DNA of 64,000 nucleotides from Sequoia sempervirens. Taxonomy: Eukaryota; Streptophyta; Pinopsida; Cupressales; Cupressaceae. Shown piece after piece: positions 1 through 12,820 of the stretch. The position numbers and the translations under genes are program-made. The notes under the pieces are model-generated. The model did no database searches. It was given only the letters and a program-made list of their open reading frames with translations, and had not been told where the DNA came from. The stretch is taken from assembly GCA_007258455.2 (NCBI GenBank), contig VDFB02254912.1, positions 1 to 64,000 of the forward strand, written 5' to 3'. Each line of letters starts with the position of its first letter. Positions within the stretch are counted from its first letter, which is position 1.

Positions 1-994
1 ATTTTTAGTTTCAACTACTCGCCATTATTGCAGAATGGTCACCCAACTACTAGAAATCAATGCTCAACCTACTATAAATTATTACTTGGCCCTTCTTTCA
101 ATTTTTGACGTCCATTCTAGGTTGGGATCCTTGGCCAAGGATCTGGCATTGCTTCAACCCTATGGGCTAGGGTTTTGACTTAGCAGATATATCTCGATGT
201 TTTTGTCTCTTTCAAAGGGGATTGATCAGCAATTATTCTCAATGCAAAAGAGGTCAATGAATTCCAGAGTTGCAATCATTGAAAGTTACTTTAGGAAGGC
301 AATGAAGGTCATTGAAATGTCTGAAAGTACCATGGAAAAGTATGTTGCAAATGTAATGTCTGCAGAATCTTAGGAACTTGTTTAGGTTTATCTCCTAGTA
401 TGATAGAGTTTCCTCTCAACACAAATGATGCTGCAAATGTAAATTTTGTTAGAGAATGTAACAACATTTTAAAACATTTACAATCATTGTAATGATCTTT
501 CATTGTTTACATGTGGACTTGTGTGATTTGATTATGGTTAACTACGTATGTTTAGTCTGTAATGCTCTTATTTTGATGCATTCTTATCCTTGGATCAACT
601 ATTAAATGTTTACCTTTCATTGCATTTCTCCCTGTCAACTTGACTATGTTACCCATAACTAGGAACCAGTCTGGGATTAATCAGACTCAACCACTCAAAA
701 TCACAACAAATCATTAAACTTTTCTTTTTTGTTTGCTTTTATTTATGCAATTCATGATTTCACCATATTCAAAGGGGATATTTTTTAAAACTTATGTGAA
801 TCATGTATCTTGCTTTCACCTTGCACTCATTGCAACAACGGTGAATCAACTATATAGAGGTAGTAGCATAACTAGTTGCTCTCATGTTCAATGACAGTCT
901 TTGGAGCTACATCAACTATTTGGGTTTAGTTACCATCTTACCAATTATCAATTTCTATTATACAGACCTCTAGGAACACCCTTCTGAGTTTAAG
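1..994. repeat. Dispersed repeat R1, copy 1 (fossil retroelement part)
   Basis: This stretch is clearly homologous, in direct orientation, to about 14,387-15,400; runs such as CATTATTGCAGAATGGTCAC occur in both. Similarity runs from the first window base to about 1,025, where the second copy diverges. No intact reading frame was found. Because gag/protease remnants follow immediately, it is probably the 5' part of the same old Ty3/gypsy element. That link is an inference. Confidence 0.6.
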
Positions 995-1831
995 TTGAGC
1001 TCAAAGTGCAAAAGAGAAAACCCACAAATAAAGAAGTATGTGCCCAAGGTCCAAAACCCTCAAGTGCTAACAAATGGCATTGCTACCCATAGAGACAAGG
1101 TTATTCGTGCAAAGGAATCCAAAAAAGACAAGGAGATGTCATCAAACCATGTGCCTAGACATGTTCAAGCTAGAATGGAGGCAAGAGATAATGTAGTTGT
1201 TTCTCCTTGAAATCAGGTGGGTTCTTGCATGATCCAAAGGAAAATAAGATAACCATAGCACCAAATGTGTCTTTACCAACATACACTCCGATTGATATGG
1301 ATCTTATTTTCATCTAGGTGAGGATTTCTTTTCCTTTGTTTGCGGCTCTTAGGATTCCAAAGCATAGGTCAAGGGTTTATCTTTCATTTCTGATGTTGTG
1401 CTTGAACAACCAACTAACACCAAAAATGAAGAAGAAAAGATACAAGAGACTATGGAAGTATAGCTTGGTGCTTCAGTTGTGAATAGCTAGATGAGTGTGG
1501 ACCATTTCTATACTGCTTTCATCATAAATAGGTGGTTGCTTCACACTGTATGCTTGACTCAAGAGCATCTAGCAATGTTATGTCACTTCAAGTGATGAAT
1601 GACCTTGGGTTGCAAATCTCCAATTCCTATGGCAAATGCTTTGCCATGGTGTCTAGAGAAATGAATATCATTAGGTTGGTAAGCAATGTAGAGGTCCAAT
1701 TGGCAGCCTACTCAAACATAGTTTACATGACATAGTAGAGGATTTTCATCCAAAGTAGGGAATGTCGTTTTCCCAAAAGTGGGCAACTTCTATTGCTGGG
1801 AGCATACAAATGGATATCCATTCCTTTGTAT
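995..1831 (+). pseudogene. Fossil Ty3/gypsy gag tail and aspartic protease, left part
   Basis: A lysine-rich gag-like segment (about 995-1,210) is followed at 1,532-1,735 by a protease-like segment containing MLDSRASSNVM. Plant Ty3/gypsy elements of the Tat/Athila type usually read LDSGASSNVM here, so the catalytic DSG has become DSR. A tryptophan-containing block (WATSI, then QMDIHSF) follows near 1,775-1,826 in another frame. Several stops and frameshifts make it a dead copy. The frame resumes at 3,465, beyond the inserted solo LTR. Assignment rests on remembered family motifs and was not searched. Confidence 0.65.
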
Positions 1832-3464
1832 TGTAATGTCCCTAATAGGAATATTATTGGTTTTATTCTAACTTACCAATTTTCAAACAAATAGAAGATT
1901 TAGAGAGTACCTTTGTTTGATTTAATCCCTGCAAACAAGTCAGAGTTCAATTACAATAGTAACTTAACCATTAGGATAGCATCATTAGTAACTCTAGTAA
2001 ATCTGTTAAACAGATTATGATCCCCCTTTGAGGATGCTCAACTGCGAGGGAAGCATGAAAGAGTGTGGTCGGAAGGGGTATCTCCATGGACCTCATGTGG
2101 TGCATGCCATTCATATGAGGTGGCCCCTTTCCTCATGTGGCGCATGCCATTCATATGAGGTGGCCCCTTACCCCATGTGGCGCATGCAGATCATATGGGG
2201 CGGCCAAATGAGTGTCCCCAGTCCTTCCATCTTCTTCCATCCCTTCGTGAATGAATCCTCCATATTGTTATTCCACGACAAGAGAAGTGAGATTGCAAAA
2301 GGTGTCTTGGTAGCCAACTCTCCTAGACCCAAAGGCAGTACCCTTTGAGACAAAGGCAAGTACCCCTTTGGCCCATTTGGGCTCATCTTGTCCCCCCCGG
2401 GTGGCATATCCAGAAGAGGCCCTCTCGTTGTACTCCCTTAGCAATCCTCCCTTCCCTTATCATGGTAGAACAATGTGCACACTAGACTACTAACTTAATA
2501 CTTAAGGTATATCCTTAAAACATGAGTATATTATCACAAAATAAATGTAGACTATTGTAAAAACCACTAAGTGTATTTGAACAATCTATAATTCCACATA
2601 AAAGATTTATCACAATATTGACACATAAATCTGAACCATAAAATACTTATGTTATCTACTACAATTTGAATCATAATTATATTCTATTACCTATAATCAC
2701 GAACCTTCATTATACTACTATAATCATCCCTATATTAAAATAAACTATGATCATTACTATATTGAATAAAACATGGATCAGAATTAACATACACACTGCT
2801 GCTGACTGTTTTATTCCCTTTCTCCTTATTCACATTCCAATCCATTCCATGTGTTTTCTTATTGGGATCACTTGCCTTATATATGATCGGTTCTTAAAAG
2901 CCAGGACTTTCCAAGTCATCCACCCGTGCTTCCTAAAGGATCGTGTCTTTTACATGCACCAATCCCTGTTTTGTTTTATTGTAAATAAGGTTCGCTGTTT
3001 TGTCAATCGCTGCTTACTTGTTAGTAGGTAATATAATCACTGCCTTATGTTGGTGTTAATAATTATGATATCTTCTTGTTGCTTAGTCGATGGATATTAT
3101 CATAGTTTTTAGTTTGTATGAAACATTATTACTATTTTTATTTTTATTGTTATGATACTTATAATAAATAATATTTAATGGTTCTTATGATATTTATAAG
3201 AAATGATATTAATGGTTCTTATGAGTTATGATAATGGTATGATAATATTATCCAAGATAACTAAGATTATAATATTGTTTGAATTGCAATATATATATAT
3301 ATTAGACTTATATTTGCTGATTATAATTATAATATTATCTTACGATAATTACAATTATAATAATATTAAATTGCTAATATCGCTTTTTATATTTTTTTCA
3401 TATATATTTTGTTATTTGTATTTCAATGTTTCATATTTGGTGTTACAATTTTGGGGACATGACA
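1832..3464 (+). mobile_element. Solo LTR of the TGTAATGTCCC family, TSD TGTAT
   Basis: The unit starts TGTAATGTCCC and ends GGGGACATGACA. It is flanked by the perfect 5-bp duplication TGTAT (1,827-1,831 and 3,465-3,469). Removing it rejoins the interrupted protease frame around it (QMDIHSF leads into GKNIRLHREQ), which is strong evidence of insertion. Length is 1,633 bp. No PBS, PPT or second LTR is present, so it is a solo LTR. Its ends resemble those of elements C and D. It holds a three-unit 40-bp tandem repeat and is very AT-rich towards its right end. Confidence 0.85.
2091..2208. repeat. Three tandem 38-40 bp units
   Basis: Units at 2,091-2,130, 2,131-2,170 and 2,171-2,208 each begin CCTCATGTGG or CCCCATGTGG and contain CATATGAGG or CATATGGGG near the middle. 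Each unit is therefore partly palindromic. They lie inside the solo LTR. Confidence 0.85.
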
Positions 3465-3664
3465 TGTATGGTAAGAACATAAGGTTGCATAGGGAACAAA
3501 AGTTCCTAGATAACATCGAGGAAAGGTACAAGTTTCCTGATGATGTAAACCTATTTGATACTAGAATTGATCACATGATAGGTTATCATGGTGACTTGAA
3601 ATTGAGGAGGCTGCCCCTACTTAAATCTGCTATAAATCTGCAATTAGTTTTCACAAGTATTTGA
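3465..3664 (+). pseudogene. Fossil Ty3/gypsy protease region, right part
   Basis: Continues the protease-linked reading frame broken by the solo LTR: GKNIRLHREQKF is followed by an acidic stretch and ends near 3,663. Related Tat-type elements have a similar G-N-x-R-L-x-R-E block after the protease. The first five bases are the right-hand target duplication. Confidence 0.55.
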
Positions 3665-4399
3665 ACATATCTCTGCATTTATTTTCCATACAAGAGTTGT
3701 ATATATTCTTCAAAATAAATCTGAAGGACTCTTCATAATTTTCTGCTCTTAACTCTTTTTATATCTACTTTTATACTCAGAAAATATTCATTGCTTGCTT
3801 GTTATTTTACCCACACTTTCTTCAACCTTTTATATCTTCATATTGCAAGAGATACACCCTTTCACAATGGGCATGTTTTTTCAAGGGAGGCATTCCTATG
3901 AAGGGATATAAACTTTACCAAGGGAGGCAACTTTTATTTAATACATGTCATTTCATTTAACTAGTATGGGGGCCCGCATTTCAGGGAGTCGGCCCCAATA
4001 TTAATCTTTGATCACACCTCTTTAGAATGTAATTTCTGCCATTTAATTATCTCAAACTTGGGCGCTTATGTACCTTTATAAATTCTGGTTTCTTTTCAAT
4101 AGTAATTGCTTCTCTAAACCAATTTAATCGCTGCATCATAGGATTTATTTGCTGCTCCTAATCCCATCTTAATATGTATATAAAGAAATGAATTTCTTTT
4201 AGGCAAGGTTGGCTATCTCAATACAGGTCGGCTAGGATTTGTTAATTACACTGATTTCATTGGCCAGCAATAGTTAGAGATTTGCATATGAAGTTGGCTG
4301 TCCCTTATTAAAAAATTCTTTTAATCACCAAAAATGCAGGTTGGCCTTTAGTAAACTCTTATTATTTTTCTTGTCTTCAATTAATAATCTTGTCTATTT
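3665..4399. other. AT-rich remnant, nothing identifiable
   Basis: No gene, repeat array or LTR boundary could be supported here. It lies between protease and integrase remnants of the fossil gypsy element and may be decayed pol. Confidence 0.4.
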
Positions 4400-4681
4400 C
4401 AATTTCATCATACCATCTAATGTCTTGAATATGATCCTAATTTTCATCTCAACATCAATGATAATAAATACATTTATTATCAATGACTTTGACAATCTCC
4501 ACAACAAACATTAATTTTTCCAACCATCTTGATCTTATGACTTTGTCATTAGCGGCACCTTCTTGTTCATGGCTATCTTCTTAATCTCAATGACAACACC
4601 TTCAATAATCTCCTCATTTATCCCTAATTTCAATGACAATCTGTTTGTCTACCTTTGACATCAATGACAAACATTCCAACA
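4400..4681 (-). repeat. Inverted fragment of a copia-type LTR
   Basis: On the minus strand it begins at 4,681 with TGTTGGAATGTTTGTCATTG. The same sequence begins the plus-strand LTR at 5,592. The first 50 bp match almost perfectly (4,632-4,681 against 5,592-5,641), and similarity then fades. The left limit is approximate. No TSD was found. Confidence 0.6.
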
Positions 4682-5240
4682 AAGAGTAATGGACAAGTTG
4701 AGTCAAGTAATAAGAGCTTGATGAAGATCATAAAGAGGACATTAAATCAAAATAAGAAAAGATGGGATGACAAGCTCTAGTTTGCTCTTTGGGTTGATAG
4801 GGTTACCTTCAAGCATGCTATTGGAGGGAGTCCATTTGAGTTGGTTTATGGAGTAAAGCTAAGATGCCTATCAATTTAGAGCTGTTGCAGGATATCGATG
4901 ATGATCAATGCGATGCAGCATCTCTAAGGGTCATGGCATCGACTGAATTAGATGAGCAATGGAGAGCAGCACAAGATAGAGATGTGTAACATAAGCATAT
5001 TATGAAGCATCTACATGAAAGGAAGTGTTACCAAGAGAATTCCAGGTTGGTGATATGGTTCTTTTGGGGAATGCCAAGTCAGAGGATAAAGGAAAGCATG
5101 GGAAATTCAACCCTTTATCACTTGGCCTTATGGAGTAGTTGAAAGGTATGAAATTTTTGTCTACTGTCTCATGGATTTGGATAGTGAATTAATAGAATTG
5201 CCCATGCATGGTTAGCATCTAAAGTACTGCTTTTCATAAG
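4682..5240 (+). pseudogene. Fossil Ty3/gypsy integrase C-terminal region
   Basis: The plus-strand translation reads NKSLMKIIKRTLNQNKKRW, then FALWVDRV and GGSPFELVYG, then a linker and FQVGDMVLLG. This is the usual C-terminal order of a plant Tat/Athila-type integrase. Stops after WDDKL and RDV, plus frameshifts near 5,040 and 5,110, make it non-functional. The three integrase catalytic acids lie upstream and are not recognisable. It probably belongs to the same element as the protease at 1.5-3.6 kb. Confidence 0.75.
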
Positions 5241-5591
5241 TGATGGAGCTCAAATTTTGACTAGTGAGTGCAATGTTACATCTTTCATATTTTCTCGATG
5301 TTTTCTGAGTAGACCTTATTACAATTGATCAAAATGGTGTTTTCTTTTGCTCCTATTGGAAATTTTGGTTTGCTCCAGGAGTATGCTAGATTCTCAATGT
5401 GCCTGCAAGAGGCACACATCCCCAACAAGAGCCATTGTTGAGATTTTTCCAAATTTTGAGGGAAGGGGTTCCTTGCTTTGTTTGTGCCGAGAAATGTTCA
5501 GGAAGTTTGCCAAAATAAATAAAAATTAATTAGAAATTTTCTTGCTGATGTTTCCTATCCATACGGACCATGTCTAGTTCCCTTAGGTTTC
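5241..5591. other. Unassigned spacer
   Basis: A short open stretch on the plus strand (5,347-5,529) shows no recognisable motif. It may be the 3' end of the fossil gypsy element. Confidence 0.35.
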
Positions 5592-5915
5592 TGTTGGAAT
5601 GTTTGTCATTGATGTCAAAGGTAGACAAGGTTGTCAAAGAGATCATTGTGGAGATTAAGATGTATGAACGAGATTGTTGTCACTAATGTCAAAACGAATG
5701 AACGAGATCATTGTCATTAATGTCAAAGTATTGTTGTCACGATGGTTAGTGCAAGGTTGGAAGATACAAAGCTGGTTGAAGGCATCACTATTGAAAAAGA
5801 TACGAATCATACACAAATGCCTAAAAGAATTGAGGATGCAAAAATAGCAAAGACAAAGTTAAATTAATAATTCCAAAGGTGGCCTACTTTACCTTACATA
5901 AGTGCTTACATATAT
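5592..5915 (+). repeat. Copia-type LTR, left part (split by element A)
   Basis: Starts with TGTTGGAATGTTTGTCATTG, a typical LTR start, and runs into element A at 5,916. It continues at 12,821. When A is removed, its insertion site reads as a TATA-like run (CATATATAAATAG). Confidence 0.6.
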
Positions 5916-7753
5916 TGTCATATCCCTGAAATGGTGACACTTAGATATGGAAGAAGCATAACTAAATTAGTTAATCATTTACATAAATATAATTGACGTC
6001 ATAAATATTATTATGAAATAATAGATATTAAGTATATGAAATTAAGATAAAATATAGGCATAAAATAGTAATTATGATTTAAATATAATTATAATCAATA
6101 ATATTATAATTTGATCATAATAAGTCTAAAATTTATCAATACACAAAAATATAAAATAATATGCAAATATTATAAGTGGAATATAATATGAATTATAACA
6201 AAACAACTCTTAATAGAGGAGCGCTCACTAAAGAAGAGTCGTGTCTTTTCTTTTTGAACTGGCACATAATTCTTGGGAGGATATAAATAAATGGAAGCGA
6301 ACTCTCCAAAGGGGATGAAAATTACGATTGCTAGAGTAAAGGCACATAATATCTTTATTACATATTGGCAAGACCAAACTTCAATTATATATTGGCGAAT
6401 CACACCCCAGCATATGATAGGGAAAAAAGATAATTTTGTCGGGTTTTGAGAGTAACGGAAATGGTAATAGGACATGGGCTCTTGCGTGGAGGTTGAGTTG
6501 GGCCAAACAAAATAATGGTGGAATACGTGGATTCTAAATGGGATCATGGCGGACCAGTTAAGCAACAAGGTATTTGGACGCCATCAAATAACATACATTC
6601 CAAAGGCAATACACTCCCCTCAGGCATTATCGTGTCTAGTGGAGAAGTGTATCAGGGTGATTAGAGAAATTGACAGAGGAAATGGAATAAGAAGGGACGA
6701 AATATTCTTCACCGCTAAAAGGAATACATTAGTTGCAGGGAATAAGGGGACGTCTATAAGTCGATAAGGGACCCGCATAGGATACGAAGGAAAGAACACA
6801 AGGACCCTCGTAGATACATCCCGTATACGCAAGGCATTCCGAAGTCAAAAATACTCGACATAGTGGAAGCGCAACATGAGCTTGGGATTCCTCGCATCGA
6901 TGCCAATCTTTCTCGAGGCTCTTCTGGCATGGCTCAAATCTCTGCACGACTTCTCTCTGGTTGAACACAGGACCTCAGAGTTGTTGTCGCTGGCAGTCTG
7001 AGACCATCCTCACCAGAAGGATTTCAACTTGAAGGCTCCTCGTCGGCCATTAGTCCAAGAGAAGTTAGGGAAATGGAGGAAACAGTGGCATAGAGCCTAC
7101 CACATAGTAAAGGAACCTTCTATAATTATCGGTGGAAAGGTGATAGAAAGAGCGTCTGCAGGCCAACTGAGACAAAGGTAAGGTAGAGGGTAAGTAATTC
7201 TATCATAAATTAGCTGCCTATGAATTATATTGGAGATTCATCAAAGGATGAATAAATAATACTAAATAAAGTAAATTAAGGAGTAGTAAAGGTTGGTGTG
7301 AAGATATATATATACTCGATCTACATATATATATAAGAAAAATATAAATATATTGAATATAATGCGTTCACTTCATATACATTTCATGCACTGCTAAATA
7401 TACTTTGATAATCATTTATAATCACGATTATCCAATAATAATGCTTGCAGCAATTATTGGACTTATAGATAATAATGACTCTATTATGATAAAAGAACGA
7501 TAGGACATAACCTTTGAGATCTTCATAGGCGTTGAATAGCGATCTGATGGTCTTTTGAAATTATATAGAAGAATCATTCATAAGAGTGATAGGGAATAAA
7601 TGAATAATCATTTGGCAAGAATGTAACATTTATTTCTTCAACCTTATTTATTACTGAAATTTATTGATTCCTTACGTTCTTGATGTCTCTTTGAGTAACA
7701 CTTTGAAAGCAAGATTTAGCTTCAAATGTTTTCACTAGAAAGGGGTCATTACA
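5916..7753 (+). repeat. Element A 5' LTR
   Basis: 1,838 bp, TG...CA. It contains AT-rich outer parts, a GC-richer middle (about 6,190-7,200) and a TA-dinucleotide run near 7,305-7,335. Small open frames within it recur identically in the 3' LTR and show no coding signal. Confidence 0.93.
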
Positions 7754-7755
7754 AG

Positions 7756-7766
7756 TGGTATCAGAC
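7756..7766 (+). promoter_or_regulatory. Element A primer-binding site (tRNA-iMet)
   Basis: TGGTATCAGAC starts two bases after the LTR. It matches the usual plant TGGTATCAGAGC site except at its end. The leader motif CCTGCCATCCTATG follows at 7,774-7,787. Confidence 0.85.
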
Positions 7767-8477
7767 TAACTTTCCTGCCATCCTATGAAAATCATGTATG
7801 CAAACCGACCAAGAAAAAGGTATGCTCTATTGCAGATCAGGTATGGGTCACATCCCTTCTAAAATTATGAGAAATAATGACATTATTTTGGCAAATAAAT
7901 AAGAAAATTAAATCACTGATGAATAGGCATATCTAAATATCATTAATAAATATACCTACATATATGCGAACTGATGAGTACATAATAGGCAATTGACAAA
8001 TACAACTTATGCATAATAATATTTGTCTAATGGATGTAAATTATTCGGAGAATGCATGTTACTATTATAGTATTGCTAATATGTTATTTTGAATTGGACA
8101 ACTAACGATGTTATGATGATCTATCATTCTATTAAAACATAGTATAAGAAGGTGACATCATTTGATGAAGGTTCCTACAGCTCAAAGTGGTAAGTTTTAG
8201 GTGCGTATTTTCATAGCCCTAATCAGCAATACCTTTATAGTTGTAACACAATATTTGTTAAACGTGTTATATATGATGGATAAAGGATTGGTAATTAATA
8301 GATTTAAGGACTAATGCATATGATAAATAGATTATTAATATCTTAATGAATCCATGAATCCTCATAGCATGTTGTAATTGTGGGTAACTTGTTAATATGA
8401 TAATCATTAGATGCAATTTTTTGTATCATCAAACAATCATGTAGTTGGTTGAGGGGTGGAACCGATAGGTTGAGCAG

Positions 8478-9020
8478 ATACTAGAGTCCCTTCGAGGTAG
8501 ACCACCCTCATTGGATGACTGCAAGTCTGCCATTGAGGGCCGAGGGGGTCATTACAACAGGCGTTTGTTGGCCGCTCTCGGGCTGAGAAGGGTATCACTA
8601 AGGGCATCCTTGTGCGTGATCCAGTCTGCCCCATTTGGGAATTGGATGATCAAAGAGATGATAACTTGGGTGTTTTAATATCTATTTAGTTGCTTATAAA
8701 TTTATAGGTTGAATGCATGATTACATATAATTTACCAGTGATTAATATGATAAGAATGGTTTTCATGATTTCATTATGTTTGATTAATATCTTTCAAGTT
8801 AGTATTTTCCTAAATGGACTCTCTCTCTTTCAGTCATAAGGGCAGGGAATTGAATATACATTGAGGAGTGCAGATGACTAGGATCCCTTCAAGGTAGGCC
8901 ACCTTCTGTAGGCGGACTGCGGTCTGTCACCGGGGGCCGAGAGGGTCATTACAACGGGCGTTTGTTGGCCGCTCTCGGGCTGAGAAGGTTATCACTAAGG
9001 GCACTCTCTTGTGTATTCAC
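8478..9020 (+). repeat. Duplicated 130-150 bp GC-rich block in element A
   Basis: Copies at about 8,478-8,615 and 8,878-9,015 share GGTCATTACAAC, GCGTTTGTTGGCCGCTCTCG and GGCTGAGAAGG. Their GC content stands out against the AT-rich surroundings. The GGTCATTACA string is also the last ten bases of the LTR of A. Function is unknown. Confidence 0.8.
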
Positions 9021-9239
9021 TTCCCCCTTCACCTATGAATGTTGGAGCAAGGAGTAATAATTTGAAAGTGTTCTACAAATACTTAATCTATTTCAATAAA
9101 ATAAATGTGTACTTTGGTTACTATTCCTATTTTATGCTGTTTTAATTACAAAACAAATTATTAAATTTCCTAACTAAGGGTGGAGGGGTCCACGGTGTAG
9201 TATGGGATGCACCGAATCCCCTTCCCCAACTGTCTGACA

Positions 9240-10900
9240 GTATATTTCATGCGTGTGTGATTGTATTTGAATGTATACTTTATGACTTGTGGCTGAATTT
9301 GCATTCGGGTATATACTCTATGATTGCATTTGTATTTGAGTGTATACTCTATGATTGTATGTGTATTTGAGTTGACTTGTGACGATATTTGAGTGTATAT
9401 GATCTTATATTTATATTTGAGTGCATATTTGATGGATTGTACCTAAATTCAAGATGTATTTGTATTCGAGTGTATACCATCTGACTTTGTATACTCTGTG
9501 ACTTTGAATTCAAGTGTGCCCTTCATGACGATGTATTTGGGTGTTTTTGTTTCTTTGTTAGCATCTTGTTTACTTCATGACTGATGTACATAAGTGTATG
9601 CTGTATGTAATTGTTTTTATTTGCTGAGTGTATCTGCGAGCATTCTTATATGTATGATCATTTCATTATGCTTCATGTTGTGTATTTATGCGTATGCTTG
9701 AGTGTCCCTAATTATCTTCTGAAATCCAGACCCCATGATTAAACTTCATGCATCTCAGGCGTATTTCTATCAAGTAAAATTATTCCATGCATAGAAGAAA
9801 ATTTGAGTCTTAAGTAATTTCTCTATGTATGAGTATGTTTGGACTGCATACCTTGCTTGAGTTTGCGTGCTCTACGTATGTGCTACAAGCTCTTATTCAA
9901 GTGTATTCAAGTGTGTACCATGTAACTTATATTCAAGTGTATTCAAGTGTATACCTGACAGCTTGCGTATTCAAGTGCATGCTTTATGACTGTATTTCTG
10001 TCCTAAGTAAAATTACATAATTTACATGCCTTATGTGTAATTTATTGCTCGATGTTTTTTTGTGCTTAATTGTCTTACCTTGTGTATCTTACTCCATTCA
10101 TTCATAAGTGTATTGCATATATTTGTATGCTTCCTACGTAATCTTTGATTATGCTCTACACATGTATTTATGTTTGCTCCATGCTTTGTATCTAGTATGC
10201 ATTTATGACAAATATATTAAACATGACTACTCTATGGGTAACTCCCTGATGTTTCTTTCAAGATTGGTGTGTTTTCAACATGCGTTCTTGATGCTCTATA
10301 TTCAAGTGTATACTTCATGAATACTTCATACCTTATGTATTCGGATCTGTATTCCATGTTGGTGTGTGCTCCCTACTTACTGCTTAAGTATATTCAAACA
10401 TATGATTCATATCTTATGAGTGTGTCTCATGTCCAACGTGCTTGCTTTATACCTAATATGCTTACTGCATGTGTATAATTTTGTTATGTATGTTCCTTGA
10501 ATGAATACTCTTGATTAAACATGTATATTTCTTTAAAGTGTATTTGCAGTGTATTAACATACCTTACTTGTATGTATCATATTTTGTGAGTGATTATGAG
10601 CTTGCTATGTGCCTTCCTTGTGACTATTTTATATATTTAAGTGTATGATTGTATTCATGGGTGCACTCTATGTGTATTCCTATGTATATGTCTTGCCGTG
10701 CATATATGCTCTATGCTTTACATATGTCTATGTCTTATGCGTGCATGAAACTAAGCTACATAGTTGCATGTATTTACATATCCTTGCTCATTATGATTCA
10801 TACATTGTCCAAAATGTTTATGCTTGACATGTATTCATACATATAATCCATGCTTTATGTGTACTCGTGTGTGTGATTCATGTCTTATCTTATGCTTTGT
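9240..10900 (+). repeat. Degenerate short-period repeats in element A interior
   Basis: Variants of ATTTGAGTGTATAC or ATTCAAGTGTATAC recur dozens of times, mixed with CTATGATTGTATTTG-like strings, at irregular spacings of about 20-45 bp. Open frames here are Tyr/Ser/Val-rich by-products of the repeat, and no protein is supported. Confidence 0.75.
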
Positions 10901-10941
10901 GTGTTTATAATCACCTATGATTAAAGATGTTATTTAGTCAT

Positions 10942-10978
10942 GATTGCTTGAGGACAAGCAATCTTGAGTGGGGAGGAC
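10942..10978 (+). promoter_or_regulatory. Element A PPT with upstream hairpin
   Basis: A perfect 9-bp stem (GATTGCTTG and CAAGCAATC) with loop AGGA occupies 10,942-10,963. Fifteen bases follow, including the purine-rich tract GAGTGGGGAGGAC, and then the 3' LTR starts at 10,979. Confidence 0.85.
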
Positions 10979-12815
10979 TGTCATATCCCTGAAATGGTGA
11001 CACTTAGATATGGAAGAAGCATAACTAAATTAGTTAATCATTTACATAAATATAATTGACGTCATAAATATTATTATGAAATAATAGATATTAAGTATAT
11101 GAAATTAAGATAAAATATAGGCATAAAATAGTAATTATGATTTAAATATAATTATAATCAATAATATTATAATTTGATCATAATAAGTCTAAAATTTATC
11201 AATACACAAAAATATAAAATAATATGCAAATATTATAAGTGGAATATAATATGAATTATAACAAAACAACTCTTAATAGAGGAGCGCTCACTAAAGAAGA
11301 GTCGTGTCTTTTCTTTTTGAACTGGCACATAATTCTTGGGAGGATATAAATAAATGGAAGCGAACTCTCCAAAGGGGATGAAAATTACGATTGCTAGAGA
11401 AAAGGCACATAATATCTTTATTACATATTGGCAAGACCAAACTTCAATTATATATTGGCGAATCACACCCGGGCATATGATAGGGAAAAAAGATAATTTT
11501 GTCGGGTTTTGAGAGAACGGAAATGGTAATAGGACATGGGCTCTTGCGTGGAGGTTGAGTTGGGCCAAACAAAATAATGGTGGAATACGTGGATTCTAAA
11601 TGGGATCATGGCGGACCAGTTAAGCAACAAGGTATTTGGACGCCATCAAATAACATACATTCCAAAGGCAATACACTCCCCTCAGGCATTATCGTGTCTA
11701 GTGGAGAAGTGTATCAGGGTGATTAGAGAAATTGACAGAGGAAATGGAATAAGAAGGGACGAAATATTCTTCACCGCTAAAAGGAATACATTAGTTGCAG
11801 GGAATAAGGGGACGTCTATAAGTCGATAAGGGACCCGCATAGGATACGAAGGAAAGAACACAAGGACCCTCGTAGATACATCCCGTATACGCAAGGCATT
11901 CCGAAGTCAAAAATACTCGACATAGTGGAAGCGCAACATGAGCTTGGGATTCCTCGCATCGATGCCAATCTTTCTCGAGGCTCTTCCGGCATGGCTCAAA
12001 TCTCTGCACGACTTCTCTCTGGTTGAACACAGGACCTCAGAGTTGTTGTCGCTGGCAGTCTGAGACCATCCTCACCAGAAGGATTTCAACTTGAAGGCTC
12101 CTCGTCGGCCATTAGTCCAGGAGAAGTTAGGGAAATGGAGGAAACAGTGGCATAGAGCCTACCACATAGTAAAGGAACCTTCTATAATTATCGGTGGAAA
12201 GGTGATAGAAAGAGCGTCTGCAGGCCGACTGAGACAAAGGTAAGGCAGAGGGTAAGTAATTCTATCATAAATTAGCTGCCTATGAATTATATTGGAGATT
12301 CATCAAAGGATGAATAAATAATACTAAATAAAGTAAATTAAGGAGTAGTAAAGGTTGGTGTGAAGATATATATATACTCGATCTACATATATATATAAGA
12401 AAAATATAAATATATTGAATATAATGCGTTCACTTCATATACATTTCATGCACTGCTAAATATACTTTGATAATCATTTATAATCACGATTATCCAATAA
12501 TAATGCTTGCAGCAATTATTGGACTTATAGATAATAATGACTCTATTATGATAAAAGAACGATAGGACATAACCTTTGAGATCTTCATAGGCGTTGAATA
12601 GCGATCTGATGGTCTTTTGAAATTATATAGAAGAATCATTCATAAGAGTGATAGGGAATAAATGAATAATCATTTGGCAAGAATGTAACATTTATTTCTT
12701 CAACCTTATTTATTACTGAAATTTATTGATTCCTTACGTTCTTGATGTCTCTTTGAGTAACACTTTGAAAGCAAGATTTAGCTTCAAATGTTTTCACTAG
12801 AAAGGGGTCATTACA
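10979..12815 (+). repeat. Element A 3' LTR
   Basis: 1,837 bp, nearly identical to the 5' LTR. It is followed directly by the TSD TATAT. Confidence 0.93.
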
Positions 12816-12820
12816 TATAT

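Larger units (their letters stand above)
5916..12815 (+). mobile_element. Element A: young non-autonomous LTR retrotransposon
   Basis: The two LTRs (5,916-7,753 and 10,979-12,815) differ by eye at about eight or nine sites, indicating recent insertion. They begin TGTCATATCC and end GGTCATTACA. The TSD TATAT is perfect (5,911-5,915 and 12,816-12,820). A PBS complementary to initiator tRNA-Met follows the 5' LTR, and a purine tract precedes the 3' LTR. The 3.2-kb interior has no gag, protease, RT or integrase and consists largely of degenerate repeats. It must be moved by proteins made elsewhere. Its leader motif and PPT hairpin match those of element D, a plausible helper type. Confidence 0.93.

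Noticed and set aside
6170..7000. Several overlapping ORFs of 70-130 codons in the LTRs of A, identical at 11,233-12,030
   Set aside because: They recur only because the LTR is duplicated; both strands are open in the same place and no domain is visible.
9829..10846. Tyr-rich plus-strand ORFs
   Set aside because: Produced by the ATTTGAGTGTATAC repeat field; overlapping frames give the same composition and there is no independent coding evidence.
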